From Glaciecola sp964446865 (GTDB lineage: Bacteria; Pseudomonadota; Gammaproteobacteria; Enterobacterales; Alteromonadaceae): a stretch of 64,000 nucleotides of DNA. Positions 45,701 to 54,388 of this stretch are shown in pieces. The DNA is taken from the NCBI GenBank assembly GCA_964446865.1, contig CAYURD010000007.1, positions 1-64,000 of the forward strand. The letters run 5' to 3'. The position numbers were made by a program, and so were the translations under genes. The notes under the pieces are model-generated. The model was not told the origin of the DNA. It saw nothing but the letters and a program-made list of their open reading frames with translations, and searched no databases. How positions within the stretch are numbered: position 1 is the stretch's first letter; each line of letters opens with the position of its first letter.

Positions 45701-46191
45701 AGTATGTCGGAAGAGATTGTACTTAAATCTACACTCTGGTCATTACCAGAGTTAGAACCACCACTACCTTGTAGGCTAGACGTGAGTGAAACACCGTTCA
45801 AAGAAATATTGTTAAGAGCAGAGTTTGCACCACGAATCGAAATACGAGTTCCCTCGCCATCTGCTTCTTGTACTGTCACACCAGTAACGCGAGATAAGGC
45901 GTCAGCGATGTTTTGGTCTGTAGATTTACCGATATCTTCTGCGAAGATTGAGTCTTGGATACCGTCAGCTAGACGCTTTTGGCTGATTGCTTTTTGAAGA
46001 CTGCCCCTAAAGCCAGAAACTTCGATAACTTCGACCGCTTCTTCCTCTGCCTCAGCAGCTGCTTTTTTGACTTCTTCAGTATCGGGTGGATTTGTTTGTG
46101 ACTCTTGTGTAAACGAGTGTGAAGTGCTTGGTACCATCATTAATGGCATCATTGCTACTAACAATGGATTTAACTTGAATTTTCTAGACAT
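42733..46191 (-). CDS. TonB-dependent receptor for oligosaccharide uptake
   Basis: A 1152-residue outer-membrane TonB-dependent receptor. The signal peptide (LNPLLVAMMPLMMVPSTSHS) precedes an acidic stretch and a TonB box-like VEVIEVSGF (about residue 55). Plug domain follows with DSIFAEDIGKSTDQNIADAL, GTRISIRGANSALNNISLNG, DVYKTSAADQDEGSLGASV. The large barrel ends with FKTGRNFRVGIRVNF, terminal Phe. It carries the marks of the glycan-type receptors of Alteromonadales and Caulobacter. AGGAGGAG precedes the start. With the lipoprotein and flavoprotein genes it forms an uptake operon. Confidence 0.92.
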   Translation of the reverse strand: MSRKFKLNPLLVAMMPLMMVPSTSHSFTQESQTNPPDTEEVKKAAAEAEEEAVEVIEVSGFRGSLQKAISQKRLADGIQDSIFAEDIGKSTDQNIADALSRVTGVTVQEADGEGTRISIRGANSALNNISLNGVSLTSSLQGSGGSNSGNDQSVDLSTISSDILSSIDVYKTSAADQDEGSLGASVVLRTVKPLNVAKDRRTVELQGRFNEFSDENDYKISGTLSQKFFDETFGVIVTVSDETQSTRRDEVTADWLRPYEAATIRAGGATTTTGQIVSETTGAIISNGRGYSTSLNDRDRFTVSSGMQWLASDSTDIQLNLSYSKQDVFTDSHRIGTSKPNLRDRGNLPDDPQQDWWTYDEASRTLVKSINRFGSGSLGRNVGGNETENKVATLVINQEITDDLRVELTAGYSKTEFESKPNANLGTSTWNFIPATVLENADLETLEPTGYDCSSGSCQIVVGTTPFIYVPEGINNNQSNIATSGFNPLDPYSNHLGFVSKYDELTDDTNKSIYLDFDYDVDFVGVTQLEFGAKWSSRVKDVGTNYQTISSPGQTVFDPETGMPVAGLGPADIALADVIVGQGIPVPDFMEGLISNNSQYSSEFLNGWGILDPDSAFEQIFSIPDVALQPNRTGDRRIEQDNVSLYAKMNFEYMDSRLTGNFGVRYVKTDVLSFGNSALSFHDRDRVFDPNELVYENGLLNTANEPCTPFSNANQTTRIEGEYPCYEPLLSPEGVLQVNYDENGSVIGIDRNDASTRSWWALYRHTDASTQARFSEDIFGEGDTTSIFRRVYSGIGENSNSVLLPSLNLNYALNDEMIARFAVSRTMARPGFDQLRPGFSFNENVWGEFSRANVNNPNLKPLKSDNIDLSFEWYFDKTGLFSVALFNKDMTDFVETVRDTIYVTDVRRDYDRTSLNLDEFIIPIADGVNPQTANCHPDRQVQDRIREALRFACEPVEAVLSRNGASVKTKGVELNFTKDLTMLPGLLSGLGVSLNYTYADSETEAEVLELTGRELKALPQLYTPKHSANNTIFWAKDGHQVRLAHRYNGVQLVNRGLTGGLEWQDSTSRLDLSGAYQYNEDITITFHALNLTDDSTRTFFTSAGIDLGDVDENGDPVPFVEGDAIEGEAYKGRTIREFKTGRNFRVGIRVNF

Positions 46192-46747
46192 GTGTACGTC
46201 TCCTCCTAACAGTGCCTCACCAATATGTAGTATCGATTTAGCTTCCCTGTTTTGTGCCCCAGTTTGTGTATATATAAAATTTAATATTTATATGCTATCG
46301 AGTTTATTGATTTGTTTAAAATTTGTAAAGAGAATTTAAATATAAAAATCACATTTTACGGAGGATCCACTCCTTTTATTGTGTTTTTAACTACTTTTAA
46401 CACGTTAAATACATGTTTTATAACGATAAAAAATATTTTAAAAAAGTTGATCTATTTTTAATATTAATTTAACGTTTTATCTCCTTTAGTCTAAATTTAA
46501 GTAAATCAAGGGCAAATGCATGATCTAATGTAATTAATTTGATGCGATTCACCCTTATTAATCTCATATTTAATTTTTTATTTTTATATTTAAAATTTTA
46601 ATACTGTTCACTCGCACATCCTTAAAATGCACTTAAGCAAAAACACTAAATTTAGTAACGCAAACACGAATTAAAGTAAACTACATATGTATATAAGAAG
46701 CAAGGTTTTATTGATAGTGGAGTAAAAGCGAGGACTCTAATTTTTAA
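46192..46747. other. Intergenic region upstream of the receptor operon
   Basis: About 550 very AT-rich bases without a gene. They must hold the promoter of the receptor operon, since the upstream DUF1501 gene is separated by hairpins. Near 46268-46293 is a pair of inverted TATATAAA/ATTTATAT half sites similar to the palindromes at 32580 and 37602. I cannot fix a promoter. Confidence 0.45.
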
Positions 46748-46777
46748 TTGCATATGAATATGCGCATTCATATGCAA
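46748..46777. repeat. Perfect inverted repeat, 12-bp arms
   Basis: TTGCATATGAAT and ATTCATATGCAA pair perfectly around ATGCGC. No T-run of terminator quality follows on either strand, so it may be an operator or an mRNA-end structure. Confidence 0.6.
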
Positions 46778-46821
46778 TGTTAACAAGATTGTTAAAAAAT
46801 TGAGAAGAGTTCATTTATTGT

Positions 46822-46848
46822 ACAGACAGGATTCGAAATCCTGTCTGT
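46822..46848. terminator. Hairpin after the DUF1501 gene
   Basis: ACAGACAGGATT and AATCCTGTCTGT pair perfectly around CGA, 35 bp after the DUF1501 stop codon. The stem is strong but lacks a proper T-run on the minus strand, so it may stabilise or process the mRNA rather than end it outright. Confidence 0.5.
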
Positions 46849-46882
46849 CACGCGGTATTGGTTGATACACGAATAAATCTAA

Positions 46883-48307
46883 TTAGGCCAGCAATGGCTT
46901 GACCACCTTGCCGTGTACATCTGTCAACCTAAAGCGTCTACCTTGATACTTATAGGTCAACTTTTCGTGATTAATGCCCATCAAATGCATTAGCGTGGCT
47001 TGAAAGTCGTGAACATGAACAGGATCTTTCACAACATTATACCCAAACTCGTCTGTCTCACCGTAAACGCCGGGTTTTGTGCCGCCACCTGCCATCCAGA
47101 TTGAAAAACAGCCTGGATGGTGGTCTCTGCCATAACCTGTCTCTGTGAGTTTACCCTGTGAGTAATTTGTTCGTCCAAATTCACCGCCCCAAATCACCAA
47201 AGTATCATCTAACAAGCCTCGTTGTTTTAAATCGGTCACGAGTGCCGCCGATGCTTGGTCAGTCTTTTTACAATTAGCCGATATGCCACCAGGTAAATTG
47301 TCGTGTTGATCCCATCCTTGATGGTATAGCTGTGTAAACTTGACATTTCTCTCAGCTAAACGGCGCGCTAACAGACAATTAGCCGCGTAAGTGCCCGGCT
47401 TGCGAGAATCAGGCCCATACATGTCAAACACCCAATCAGGTTCGTCCGATAAATCAGTCACGTCTGGTATAGAGCTTTGCATGCGCTCTGCCATTTCGTA
47501 TTGAGCCACTCTGGATTTAATCTCTTCATCACGCCATTTTTCATGCTGAATATTTTGTAGTTGTCTAAATCCGTCTAATAGCTGTTTGCGATCCATGCCT
47601 TGCAAACCTTGTGGGTTATTAAGGTATAAGACTGGGTTTTCACCACCTCGAAATTGCACGCCTTGGTGTATAGATGGCAAAAAGCCATTTCCCCATAATC
47701 TTGCGTATAAAGGCTGACCACCGGCATTACTCGATACCATCACAATAAAAGGCGGTAAATTAGGGTTATCAGAACCCAAACCATAACTTGCCCATGCACC
47801 AATACTTGGACGACCCGCAATAGGAAAACCTGTTTGTAAAAATGTAATCGCTGGGTCGTGGTTAATTGCATCGGTCTGCATCGATTTCACGATTGTTAAA
47901 TCATCAACTATTTTAGCGGTATACGGCAATAACTCACTCACCCAAGCGCCAGACTCACCATGTTGCTTAAAATCAAACACTGAGCGCGCTAATGGTAATG
48001 ATGATTGTTGCGCACTCATGCCCGTTAATACTTGCTCACCTCTAACCTCTGCGGGTAATTGTTGTCCGTGTCGTTTATCGAGCATTGGCTTGTAATCGAA
48101 GGTTTCGAGCTGCGATGGCCCGCCACTTTGAAACAAATAAATAACTCTTTTAGCCGTTGCGGGAATATGCCCAGCACCTAAATGACCATTTAAAACAGGG
48201 CCTAAATCTCTTGCTTGAGCTAAATTAGGGATGGCGCCCATCGCAGCTGCGCCCATACCCGCGCCTAAACCGGCAAGTGATGCTTTTAAAAACTGTCGTT
48301 TATTCAT
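46883..48307 (-). CDS. DUF1501 family protein
   Basis: A 474-residue exported protein of the DUF1501 family, which belongs to the alkaline phosphatase/sulfatase superfamily. A Tat-like leader (NKRQFLKASLAGLGAG, with KR in place of RR) precedes AKRVIYLFQSGGPSQLETFDYK, the family start. Later come FLQTGFPIAGRPSIGAWASYGL and VIWGGEFGRTNYSQG, with candidate metal ligands in the GRDHHPGCFSIW segment. The formylglycine motif CxPxR of true sulfatases is absent. Last gene of the four-gene redox operon, 10 bp after the cytochrome gene. Function unknown; pairing with DUF1549/DUF1553 proteins is the rule in Planctomycetes. Confidence 0.88.
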   Translation of the reverse strand: MNKRQFLKASLAGLGAGMGAAAMGAIPNLAQARDLGPVLNGHLGAGHIPATAKRVIYLFQSGGPSQLETFDYKPMLDKRHGQQLPAEVRGEQVLTGMSAQQSSLPLARSVFDFKQHGESGAWVSELLPYTAKIVDDLTIVKSMQTDAINHDPAITFLQTGFPIAGRPSIGAWASYGLGSDNPNLPPFIVMVSSNAGGQPLYARLWGNGFLPSIHQGVQFRGGENPVLYLNNPQGLQGMDRKQLLDGFRQLQNIQHEKWRDEEIKSRVAQYEMAERMQSSIPDVTDLSDEPDWVFDMYGPDSRKPGTYAANCLLARRLAERNVKFTQLYHQGWDQHDNLPGGISANCKKTDQASAALVTDLKQRGLLDDTLVIWGGEFGRTNYSQGKLTETGYGRDHHPGCFSIWMAGGGTKPGVYGETDEFGYNVVKDPVHVHDFQATLMHLMGINHEKLTYKYQGRRFRLTDVHGKVVKPLLA

Positions 48308-48317
48308 ATTGGTCTGC

Positions 48318-51300
48318 CTATCTCTTTATAACGCTAGCATCGTGATTAATGAGTATATTGGTCACTGAACTAAGTGCTGCAAGCTGTATGTGATCAAGCT
48401 TACTGTCTACTTCGGTTTCACCTAAGGTCAAAAACGATTCTGCTTCACTGGGCCTTTCTTTAAAGCTTGCATGCACTTGCATATACATATTTTTAATGAT
48501 GTCGATTTCAGCATCGCTCGGGAATCGGCTTGTTAATTTGCGATAAACAAGCGAAATTTGCTGCTCAATGTCGTCTGCATCATTGATAACGTTTTGTGCT
48601 AACACACGTGACGCCTCAATAATTTGCGGATCATTTAATAAAGCTAGCGCTTGAAGTGGTGTACTTGTTTGTTGCCTCACGCCCACGCTGTGATCTCTTG
48701 AAGGTGCATCAAACGCCATCATGTTTGGCGGCGGCGCGCTTCGCTTGTAAATGGTGTACATTGAACGTCTATAAAGCTCTTCACCTTCGCCTTGTATGTA
48801 GTCTTTGTTATTCATTTTCCAAATGCCATCAGGCTGGTATGGCCTTACGCTTTTTCCACCGATTTTTCGAACCAACAAACCGCTTGAGGCAAGCGCATTA
48901 TCACGTATCATCTCGGCCGTTAAGCGAGAGCTTGGGCCGCGCGCCAACCAAACATTTTTAGGGTCTCTTTCAACGAGCTCACTTGTGGCTTTTGAACTCT
49001 GCTGATACGCATTAGTCATTACAAGGGTTTTTATAAAGTCTTTAACATCCCAGCCTTCGTCGACAAATTTACGCGCTAAAAAGTCGAGTAAAGCGGGATG
49101 ACTAGGTAAGTCACCTTGATTACCAAAATCTTCTGGCGTGGCAACTAAGCCTCGACCAAATAACATTTGCCAATATCGGTTAACTAACACGCGCGGCACG
49201 AGTGGATGTTCAGGAGATGTCAGCCATTTAGCTAAACCAAGTCTATTCTTAGGCCATTCGTCGTTAAAGGGTAAGATACGCTCGGGGACACCTGGACCAA
49301 CTGGCTCACCATGATTTGCATATCCACCACGCACTAGCACAAAGGCTTGACGCGTTTGCTCAGCTTCATCCATCACCATAATTTCTTGTACACTTTCAGC
49401 AACTTGATTGTGTTCTCTGCGTAAATCAACTAGTTGATTGAAGGTGTTCTTATAATCCTCGTTATAAGCACGGTTAAATAAGGCCAAGGCAGATTCTTTA
49501 TCCTCAATAATCGTCTCACTATGCAAAGAAGACACTTCTAAAGGACTGAGATCACGCTTGTAAACCGCTATATTATCAACCATCGAGTCGGGTAATCCAC
49601 GGCTACGCCAGCGAGCACCAACTTTAATGCCAATTTCTTTAAGTACGTTTTTGTCAGTATGCTTTAGGTCTTTATATAAGTTGTCGTTGACAATGTTCAT
49701 ATCTACGGCTTGACCGTTAATATAAAAATGAACACCCGCGGCAGTTGATGAACCATCGTAAGTCATGGCCACTTGCTGCCATTGGCTTCGCTTAACAGGG
49801 TCGGTAGATTGCAAAACAATCGCATTATATGGATACGTATGGGCGAGTCTTACCTGCCAGCGGCCATCTTCAACTGAAATATCGAAACCTTTGAAGTTAT
49901 ATAAAATGCCCGCTTTGTTGTAGTGCAGTAACACACCATCTTTGCTCTGTTGGTCAATATTGGCATCGATTGCTACGGTAAATGGCGTGGCTCTATCAAA
50001 GTAATTGATATCAGGAAAGTATAGGGGATCATCACCATTTATCTTAACAGCACTGCGCTCACCATCTTGCACGTGCACCATGGCAGACCCTTCTTTCTTT
50101 TTAGGATCTGAACCAAAAATAACTACACCCGGTGCCTTTGTGCCGGCAATGTTGTTAATTTTTTGATTTGAATCTTTTTCATCTAATGGGAAAAAAGCGA
50201 CGATATCTGAATCGGCAACCGACACTGATTTACCTTTATTCTTTTCATACCAACGTGTAAATGCAGCATTTTGGCTATGTTGGTTTTTTACCAAAGCTTC
50301 ATTTAAGGCCACGATATCCTGACTAATTTCGTCGAGCTTTGTTGCTTGTGTTTCAGTGGGCAACATTAAGGTCGGCACTGGCATATCGTTAGGGTCATAC
50401 GAAATTTGACCCGATTCTTTAATATTATTGAAAAACGCAGTCGTCGAATAATAATCAGCGGCAGATATTGGGTCATATTTATGGTCATGACACTGTGCAC
50501 AGTGCATGGTAAGACCCATTAAACCGGTGCCAATGGTTTGCACTCTGTCTTTTACGTATTCAACTCTAAATTCTTCATTAACAATACCGCCTTCACCATT
50601 TTGAGCATGCACACGGTTAAAAGCGGTGGCAATAAGCTGCTCGAGTTCAGGCTCAGGCATTAAATCACCCGCTATCTGCCATGTAATAAACTCATCCATT
50701 GGCTGGTTATTATTAAAGGCTTTGATTACCCAATCTCTGTACGGCGACATATCTCGATAAAAATCGGTACTATAACCATGAGTATCTGCGTAACGAGCAA
50801 CATCTAACCATTCTGTTGCCATGCGCTCGCCATAGGCTTGGGTGTCGAGCAGTCGTTCAACAAGCTTTTGATATGCTTGTTCGCTGTTGTCTTGTAAAAA
50901 TTGGTCTATTTCGTCAATGGTAGGTGGTAGTCCCGTTAGGTCAAAAGTAACCCGACGAATTAGTGACTCTTTATCTGCTTTTTCTTGAGGGCTAAAACCA
51001 AGCATTTGCTGCTGTTGTAGAACAAAGCTATCAATTTCATTGCTCGCCCATGTCTTAGCGATAGTGTCATTTTCAGTGCTATTTTCAGAAGTATCAATTT
51101 CTGGCACTTCAGGCGTTTCTGGCTTTATAAATGCCCAGTGTTTTTTGTACTCAGCGCCCTGCTCTATCCACTTTGCAAGAATTGCCTTATCGTAATCAGA
51201 CAATACGAGGTTTGATGAGGGAGGCGGCATTACTGTATTTTCATCTTGTGAGTGAAGACGCTTTATCATTTCACTCAACTCTGGCGCACCAGGATTAAGC

Positions 51301-51563
51301 GCAGCCATTCCACTATCGGTAACATGATTAACGGCTGCGGTATAGTCAGAGAGATTTAAGCCCGCTTTATTATTTTCAATATCTGGACCATGACATAAGT
51401 AGCATGTATCAGACAATATAGGCTTAACATGAAAGTTAAAGTCGATTTCTTCTGGCAGCTGATGGGCAACTTTCGCTTCAGTCTGTTCAATAATTTCGCT
51501 CGTCTCGTTACCGCATGCACTTATTAGCAATACACAAGATGAGACAACTAAAAATCTTAACAT
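48318..51563 (-). CDS. PSCyt1-DUF1549-LamG-DUF1553 cytochrome lipoprotein
   Basis: A very large lipoprotein (about 1081 residues) with planctomycete-type domains. From the ATG at 51563 (GGAGAGAG upstream): lipobox ISAC (Cys17), PSCyt1 with heme motif CYLCH (54-58), DUF1549 (about 185-395) with a second heme motif CAQCH (355-359), a LamG-like sugar-binding fold (about 480-680) and DUF1553 (about 740-1040; VLVNRYWQMLFGRGLV). An upstream in-frame ATG at 51605 lies inside the propeller gene and lacks the signal sequence context. Start follows the propeller stop by one base. Likely an envelope redox protein that binds glycan. Chemistry unknown. Confidence 0.88.
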   Translation of the reverse strand: MLRFLVVSSCVLLISACGNETSEIIEQTEAKVAHQLPEEIDFNFHVKPILSDTCYLCHGPDIENNKAGLNLSDYTAAVNHVTDSGMAALNPGAPELSEMIKRLHSQDENTVMPPPSSNLVLSDYDKAILAKWIEQGAEYKKHWAFIKPETPEVPEIDTSENSTENDTIAKTWASNEIDSFVLQQQQMLGFSPQEKADKESLIRRVTFDLTGLPPTIDEIDQFLQDNSEQAYQKLVERLLDTQAYGERMATEWLDVARYADTHGYSTDFYRDMSPYRDWVIKAFNNNQPMDEFITWQIAGDLMPEPELEQLIATAFNRVHAQNGEGGIVNEEFRVEYVKDRVQTIGTGLMGLTMHCAQCHDHKYDPISAADYYSTTAFFNNIKESGQISYDPNDMPVPTLMLPTETQATKLDEISQDIVALNEALVKNQHSQNAAFTRWYEKNKGKSVSVADSDIVAFFPLDEKDSNQKINNIAGTKAPGVVIFGSDPKKKEGSAMVHVQDGERSAVKINGDDPLYFPDINYFDRATPFTVAIDANIDQQSKDGVLLHYNKAGILYNFKGFDISVEDGRWQVRLAHTYPYNAIVLQSTDPVKRSQWQQVAMTYDGSSTAAGVHFYINGQAVDMNIVNDNLYKDLKHTDKNVLKEIGIKVGARWRSRGLPDSMVDNIAVYKRDLSPLEVSSLHSETIIEDKESALALFNRAYNEDYKNTFNQLVDLRREHNQVAESVQEIMVMDEAEQTRQAFVLVRGGYANHGEPVGPGVPERILPFNDEWPKNRLGLAKWLTSPEHPLVPRVLVNRYWQMLFGRGLVATPEDFGNQGDLPSHPALLDFLARKFVDEGWDVKDFIKTLVMTNAYQQSSKATSELVERDPKNVWLARGPSSRLTAEMIRDNALASSGLLVRKIGGKSVRPYQPDGIWKMNNKDYIQGEGEELYRRSMYTIYKRSAPPPNMMAFDAPSRDHSVGVRQQTSTPLQALALLNDPQIIEASRVLAQNVINDADDIEQQISLVYRKLTSRFPSDAEIDIIKNMYMQVHASFKERPSEAESFLTLGETEVDSKLDHIQLAALSSVTNILINHDASVIKR

Positions 51564-51564
51564 T

Positions 51565-52743
51565 TTACACTCTCTCCAATTTGATTGGATACACCTGATT
51601 TGCATTCCACTGACCCACGTACAAGTTTAGATCGTCGTCAACACATACCGTATGACAGTGATTAAACACATCAAAGCTAGAACGCATGGTGTTTAATTGA
51701 CCATTCACATACTTAGGCGCTTCTCCGCCTGGGTTAGATACCACTTTGTTGTTTTTATCTAAAATAGTAATAAAGCCTGAATTAGGCGCTTGTTTTCCAT
51801 CTATATGCGACCAACATACTGGTGCATAAAAATGCTCGTCTTTAAAAATAGGTCCACCCACGTATGCGCCTGGCAAGGCCAAGTCTTCAATATACTGTCC
51901 GTCTAGTGTGTACTTTTTGAGTGCTTGTTCACCTCTTGAACTCACTAAAAGGTGCACATTATTTGGGTCTCGCGAATCAACACCAATGCCGTGTGTATTA
52001 TTTAGATTATGAGCTTTGTTGGTATTGTTATATCCACCCCAATGCCTAATATATTTGCCGTTGCTATCGTAATGGATAACAAAGTCAGAGCCGTAACCGT
52101 CGGTCACATAAATATCGCCGTTTGGCGCGATGGTGACGTCGGTAGGTTGAAAGCGCATCTTGTCGTCATAAATACCAATGGTTCTTGGGTGACCAATGGT
52201 AAACACTAATTTACCGTCTAGGGTGAGTTTGGCAATAAAGCCATTTTGGCGATACCACTTATTTTTCCATTGATTGTCTGGGCGATTGCGGTCAAGCACC
52301 CAGCCACAATCAACCACATATAAAAAATCTTCGCCGTTTTCGTTGTTCACTTTTATAGAATGCGCGCCGGGGTATTGCGTGCCCCATGCGTCAAGAAGCT
52401 TTCCGTCTTTGTTGTAAATCACAAAATTGTTCACATCAGAGTCGGTGAACATGATGATGCGACCTTTTGAGTCGATATCTAAACCATGACAATTCTCGAC
52501 GGGCACTTTACTTGGGTCTAAATTTCCCCAATTGGCATGCACTTTATATGTAAAATCCCCATGACCAACAATGGCTCCGTCTATAAAACGAGACGCTTTG
52601 GGAGGTTTAGGTTTTTCAGGATCATGGGCAAAAGCTGGCATAGCAATCATTGCAGACGCAGCGCTTGCGCCCAATTTCATAGACTGCTTTAGAAATTGAC
52701 GCTTAGTGGAATTAATACGCTGCTGATTTTTTAATTGCGTCAT
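51565..52743 (-). CDS. Exported six-bladed beta-propeller (NHL-like) protein
   Basis: A 392-residue exported protein with a Tat-like leader (STKRQFLKQSMKLGASAASA) and NHL-type propeller repeats: GLDIDSKGRIIMFTDSDVNN, QPTDVTIAPNGDIYVTDGYG, THGIGVDSRDPNNVHLLVSS, and CHTVCVDDDLNLYVGQWN. Each blade has the usual Asp-Gly turn. Propellers of this kind bind ligands, metals or partner proteins, or act as sugar dehydrogenases or lyases; no catalytic motif is clear. Start overlaps the upstream DUF2231 gene (TAATG) and its end abuts the cytochrome lipoprotein gene, so these must work together. Confidence 0.85.
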   Translation of the reverse strand: MTQLKNQQRINSTKRQFLKQSMKLGASAASAMIAMPAFAHDPEKPKPPKASRFIDGAIVGHGDFTYKVHANWGNLDPSKVPVENCHGLDIDSKGRIIMFTDSDVNNFVIYNKDGKLLDAWGTQYPGAHSIKVNNENGEDFLYVVDCGWVLDRNRPDNQWKNKWYRQNGFIAKLTLDGKLVFTIGHPRTIGIYDDKMRFQPTDVTIAPNGDIYVTDGYGSDFVIHYDSNGKYIRHWGGYNNTNKAHNLNNTHGIGVDSRDPNNVHLLVSSRGEQALKKYTLDGQYIEDLALPGAYVGGPIFKDEHFYAPVCWSHIDGKQAPNSGFITILDKNNKVVSNPGGEAPKYVNGQLNTMRSSFDVFNHCHTVCVDDDLNLYVGQWNANQVYPIKLERV

Positions 52744-54209
52744 TATGGGTTTCCTTTGTCTAGACTATGGCTTGCAAGCGCAATCACTGTTGACGATTTT
52801 GACGCTTGCGCGTTTGTGTCGTCACTTGCTCCATGCGGCTGGCTCCAGAATACTTTTACCTGAGAACTTGCTATAAACTCTTCAACAGCCGCCTGAGATA
52901 CTTGTGTTTCGCTTAAAAACACTTGCTCTAAAGAAGACAAGCTTGCCAAGATTGCAAAGATATTGTCGTCAACATCTGTGCCATACAGATTTAAGAATCG
53001 AAGTTTGGATAGTTCGCTTAATTTTGATAACTCACCGGTACTGACAGCCGTGTTATCAAGCCTTAACCTCTGCAAGTTTTCAAAGATAGGCAATGATTCA
53101 AGAAGCGCATTCGAAACGTCGGTTTTAGAAAGATTAAGATAAGCAATGTTCGCAGCTACTTCATTTAATAAGGCAATACTGTCTTGGCTAAGCTGCATTT
53201 TTGAAATCGATAAATCTAAGTCGAGATAATTATTATCTTGTGCCAGTCTTTTAACCACAAAGCCTGCTTTGTGTAGAGCTTGTTTTTGCTCTGGACTAAG
53301 TGCGTCAATGGCAGCAAATAGCACTTCACTGAGTCCAAGCAAATCATTTAGATGTTCCTTTGCTTCTTTTGTTGCGGCAAATTCGCTCGCGTTGCCATCA
53401 ATAGGTGCGCCAGCATCAATCCACCATTTCAAAACCGCAACTTGCGTATCGGTGAGCGGTTTTTTGCCCTCAGCAGGCATAAATTCTTCATCGTCGTGGT
53501 CAAGCATAATGCGTTTATATAACTCACTGGCCTGAGAGTTGCCCGCAACTATCGTGTTGCCCGACTTACCGCCAGCAAAAAGCGCATCGACTTTAGCTAA
53601 ATTCAGACCACCTTTTTGTTTGCTATCGTTATGGCAGCTTGAGCAAGTCTTTTGCAACATAGGGTCAACAACGTCTTTGTATACATGAGCATTTGCTAAA
53701 CTGGTGATAGGAGGACGAGCGTCTTCATGAGGGGGTAAACCAGCAATCGCACGAATAGTATTGGGCGCATATTCAACTAGGTAGGTTTCACCATGGGTCA
53801 TGTTTGCTCCGTAGTGCCCAGTCGCGAAAAGAACAAAGAGCTGCAAAGATGCAAAAGCTGAACCTATTACCTTTTGTTTACCACCTATGAGTGTCTTGCT
53901 TCCGCTCTTCTTAAAATAAAGCCAACAGACAAAAGCAACGAGTACTACCGAAATCCCAAATGTCCGGTGTATAAATACCGCATCAGGATTATAACCATCG
54001 GCTTGCGACAGCATCCAACCTAACACGCAGGCGACTGCAGCAGATACGCCGCCCCAAACCCAAACCCAATTAAGAAGTGAAGGTCGAGCAGTTCCGGTTT
54101 TGGCGCGAAAAAGGTGGGCGACTTCCATTAATGCGCTTAGCATTAAGATGCCTATCGGCAAGTGCAAAACGAGTACGTGAAAACGTGCAAAAAATTGAAA
54201 TAAGTCCAT
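52743..54209 (-). CDS. DUF2231 membrane protein with PSCyt1 cytochrome and LRR domains
   Basis: A 488-residue inner-membrane protein. Four membrane helices of DUF2231 type come first (FHVLVLHLPIGILMLSALME; WVWVWGGVSAAVACVLGW; FGISVVLVAFVCWLYF; FASLQLFVLFATGHY), with histidines placed as possible heme b ligands. A periplasmic PSCyt1 domain with CSSCH (189-193) follows, then leucine-rich repeats (LQRLRLDNTAVSTGELSKLS, LRFLNLYGTDVDDN). It would link the quinone pool or another membrane carrier to the periplasmic cytochrome proteins. First gene of the four-gene operon, divergent from the AraC regulator. Confidence 0.87.
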   Translation of the reverse strand: MDLFQFFARFHVLVLHLPIGILMLSALMEVAHLFRAKTGTARPSLLNWVWVWGGVSAAVACVLGWMLSQADGYNPDAVFIHRTFGISVVLVAFVCWLYFKKSGSKTLIGGKQKVIGSAFASLQLFVLFATGHYGANMTHGETYLVEYAPNTIRAIAGLPPHEDARPPITSLANAHVYKDVVDPMLQKTCSSCHNDSKQKGGLNLAKVDALFAGGKSGNTIVAGNSQASELYKRIMLDHDDEEFMPAEGKKPLTDTQVAVLKWWIDAGAPIDGNASEFAATKEAKEHLNDLLGLSEVLFAAIDALSPEQKQALHKAGFVVKRLAQDNNYLDLDLSISKMQLSQDSIALLNEVAANIAYLNLSKTDVSNALLESLPIFENLQRLRLDNTAVSTGELSKLSELSKLRFLNLYGTDVDDNIFAILASLSSLEQVFLSETQVSQAAVEEFIASSQVKVFWSQPHGASDDTNAQASKSSTVIALASHSLDKGNP

Positions 54210-54388
54210 CTAACATGCTTACTTTTTTAATTAATGAACCAATGTTACCCATATGTTAAATATTATGACATAGATGAATTTGACTTTAATTTGTATGAAA
54301 TTGATATTTCATTTATAAATACATTGAAAATATTGAGTTTTATTTTTTATTATTTGTTAAAATCATACAATTACGTGAATTTACTGTA

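Noticed and set aside
46883..48307. DUF1501 protein as an ordinary sulfatase
   Set aside because: The superfamily is shared, but the CxPxR or SxPxR modification motif is missing.
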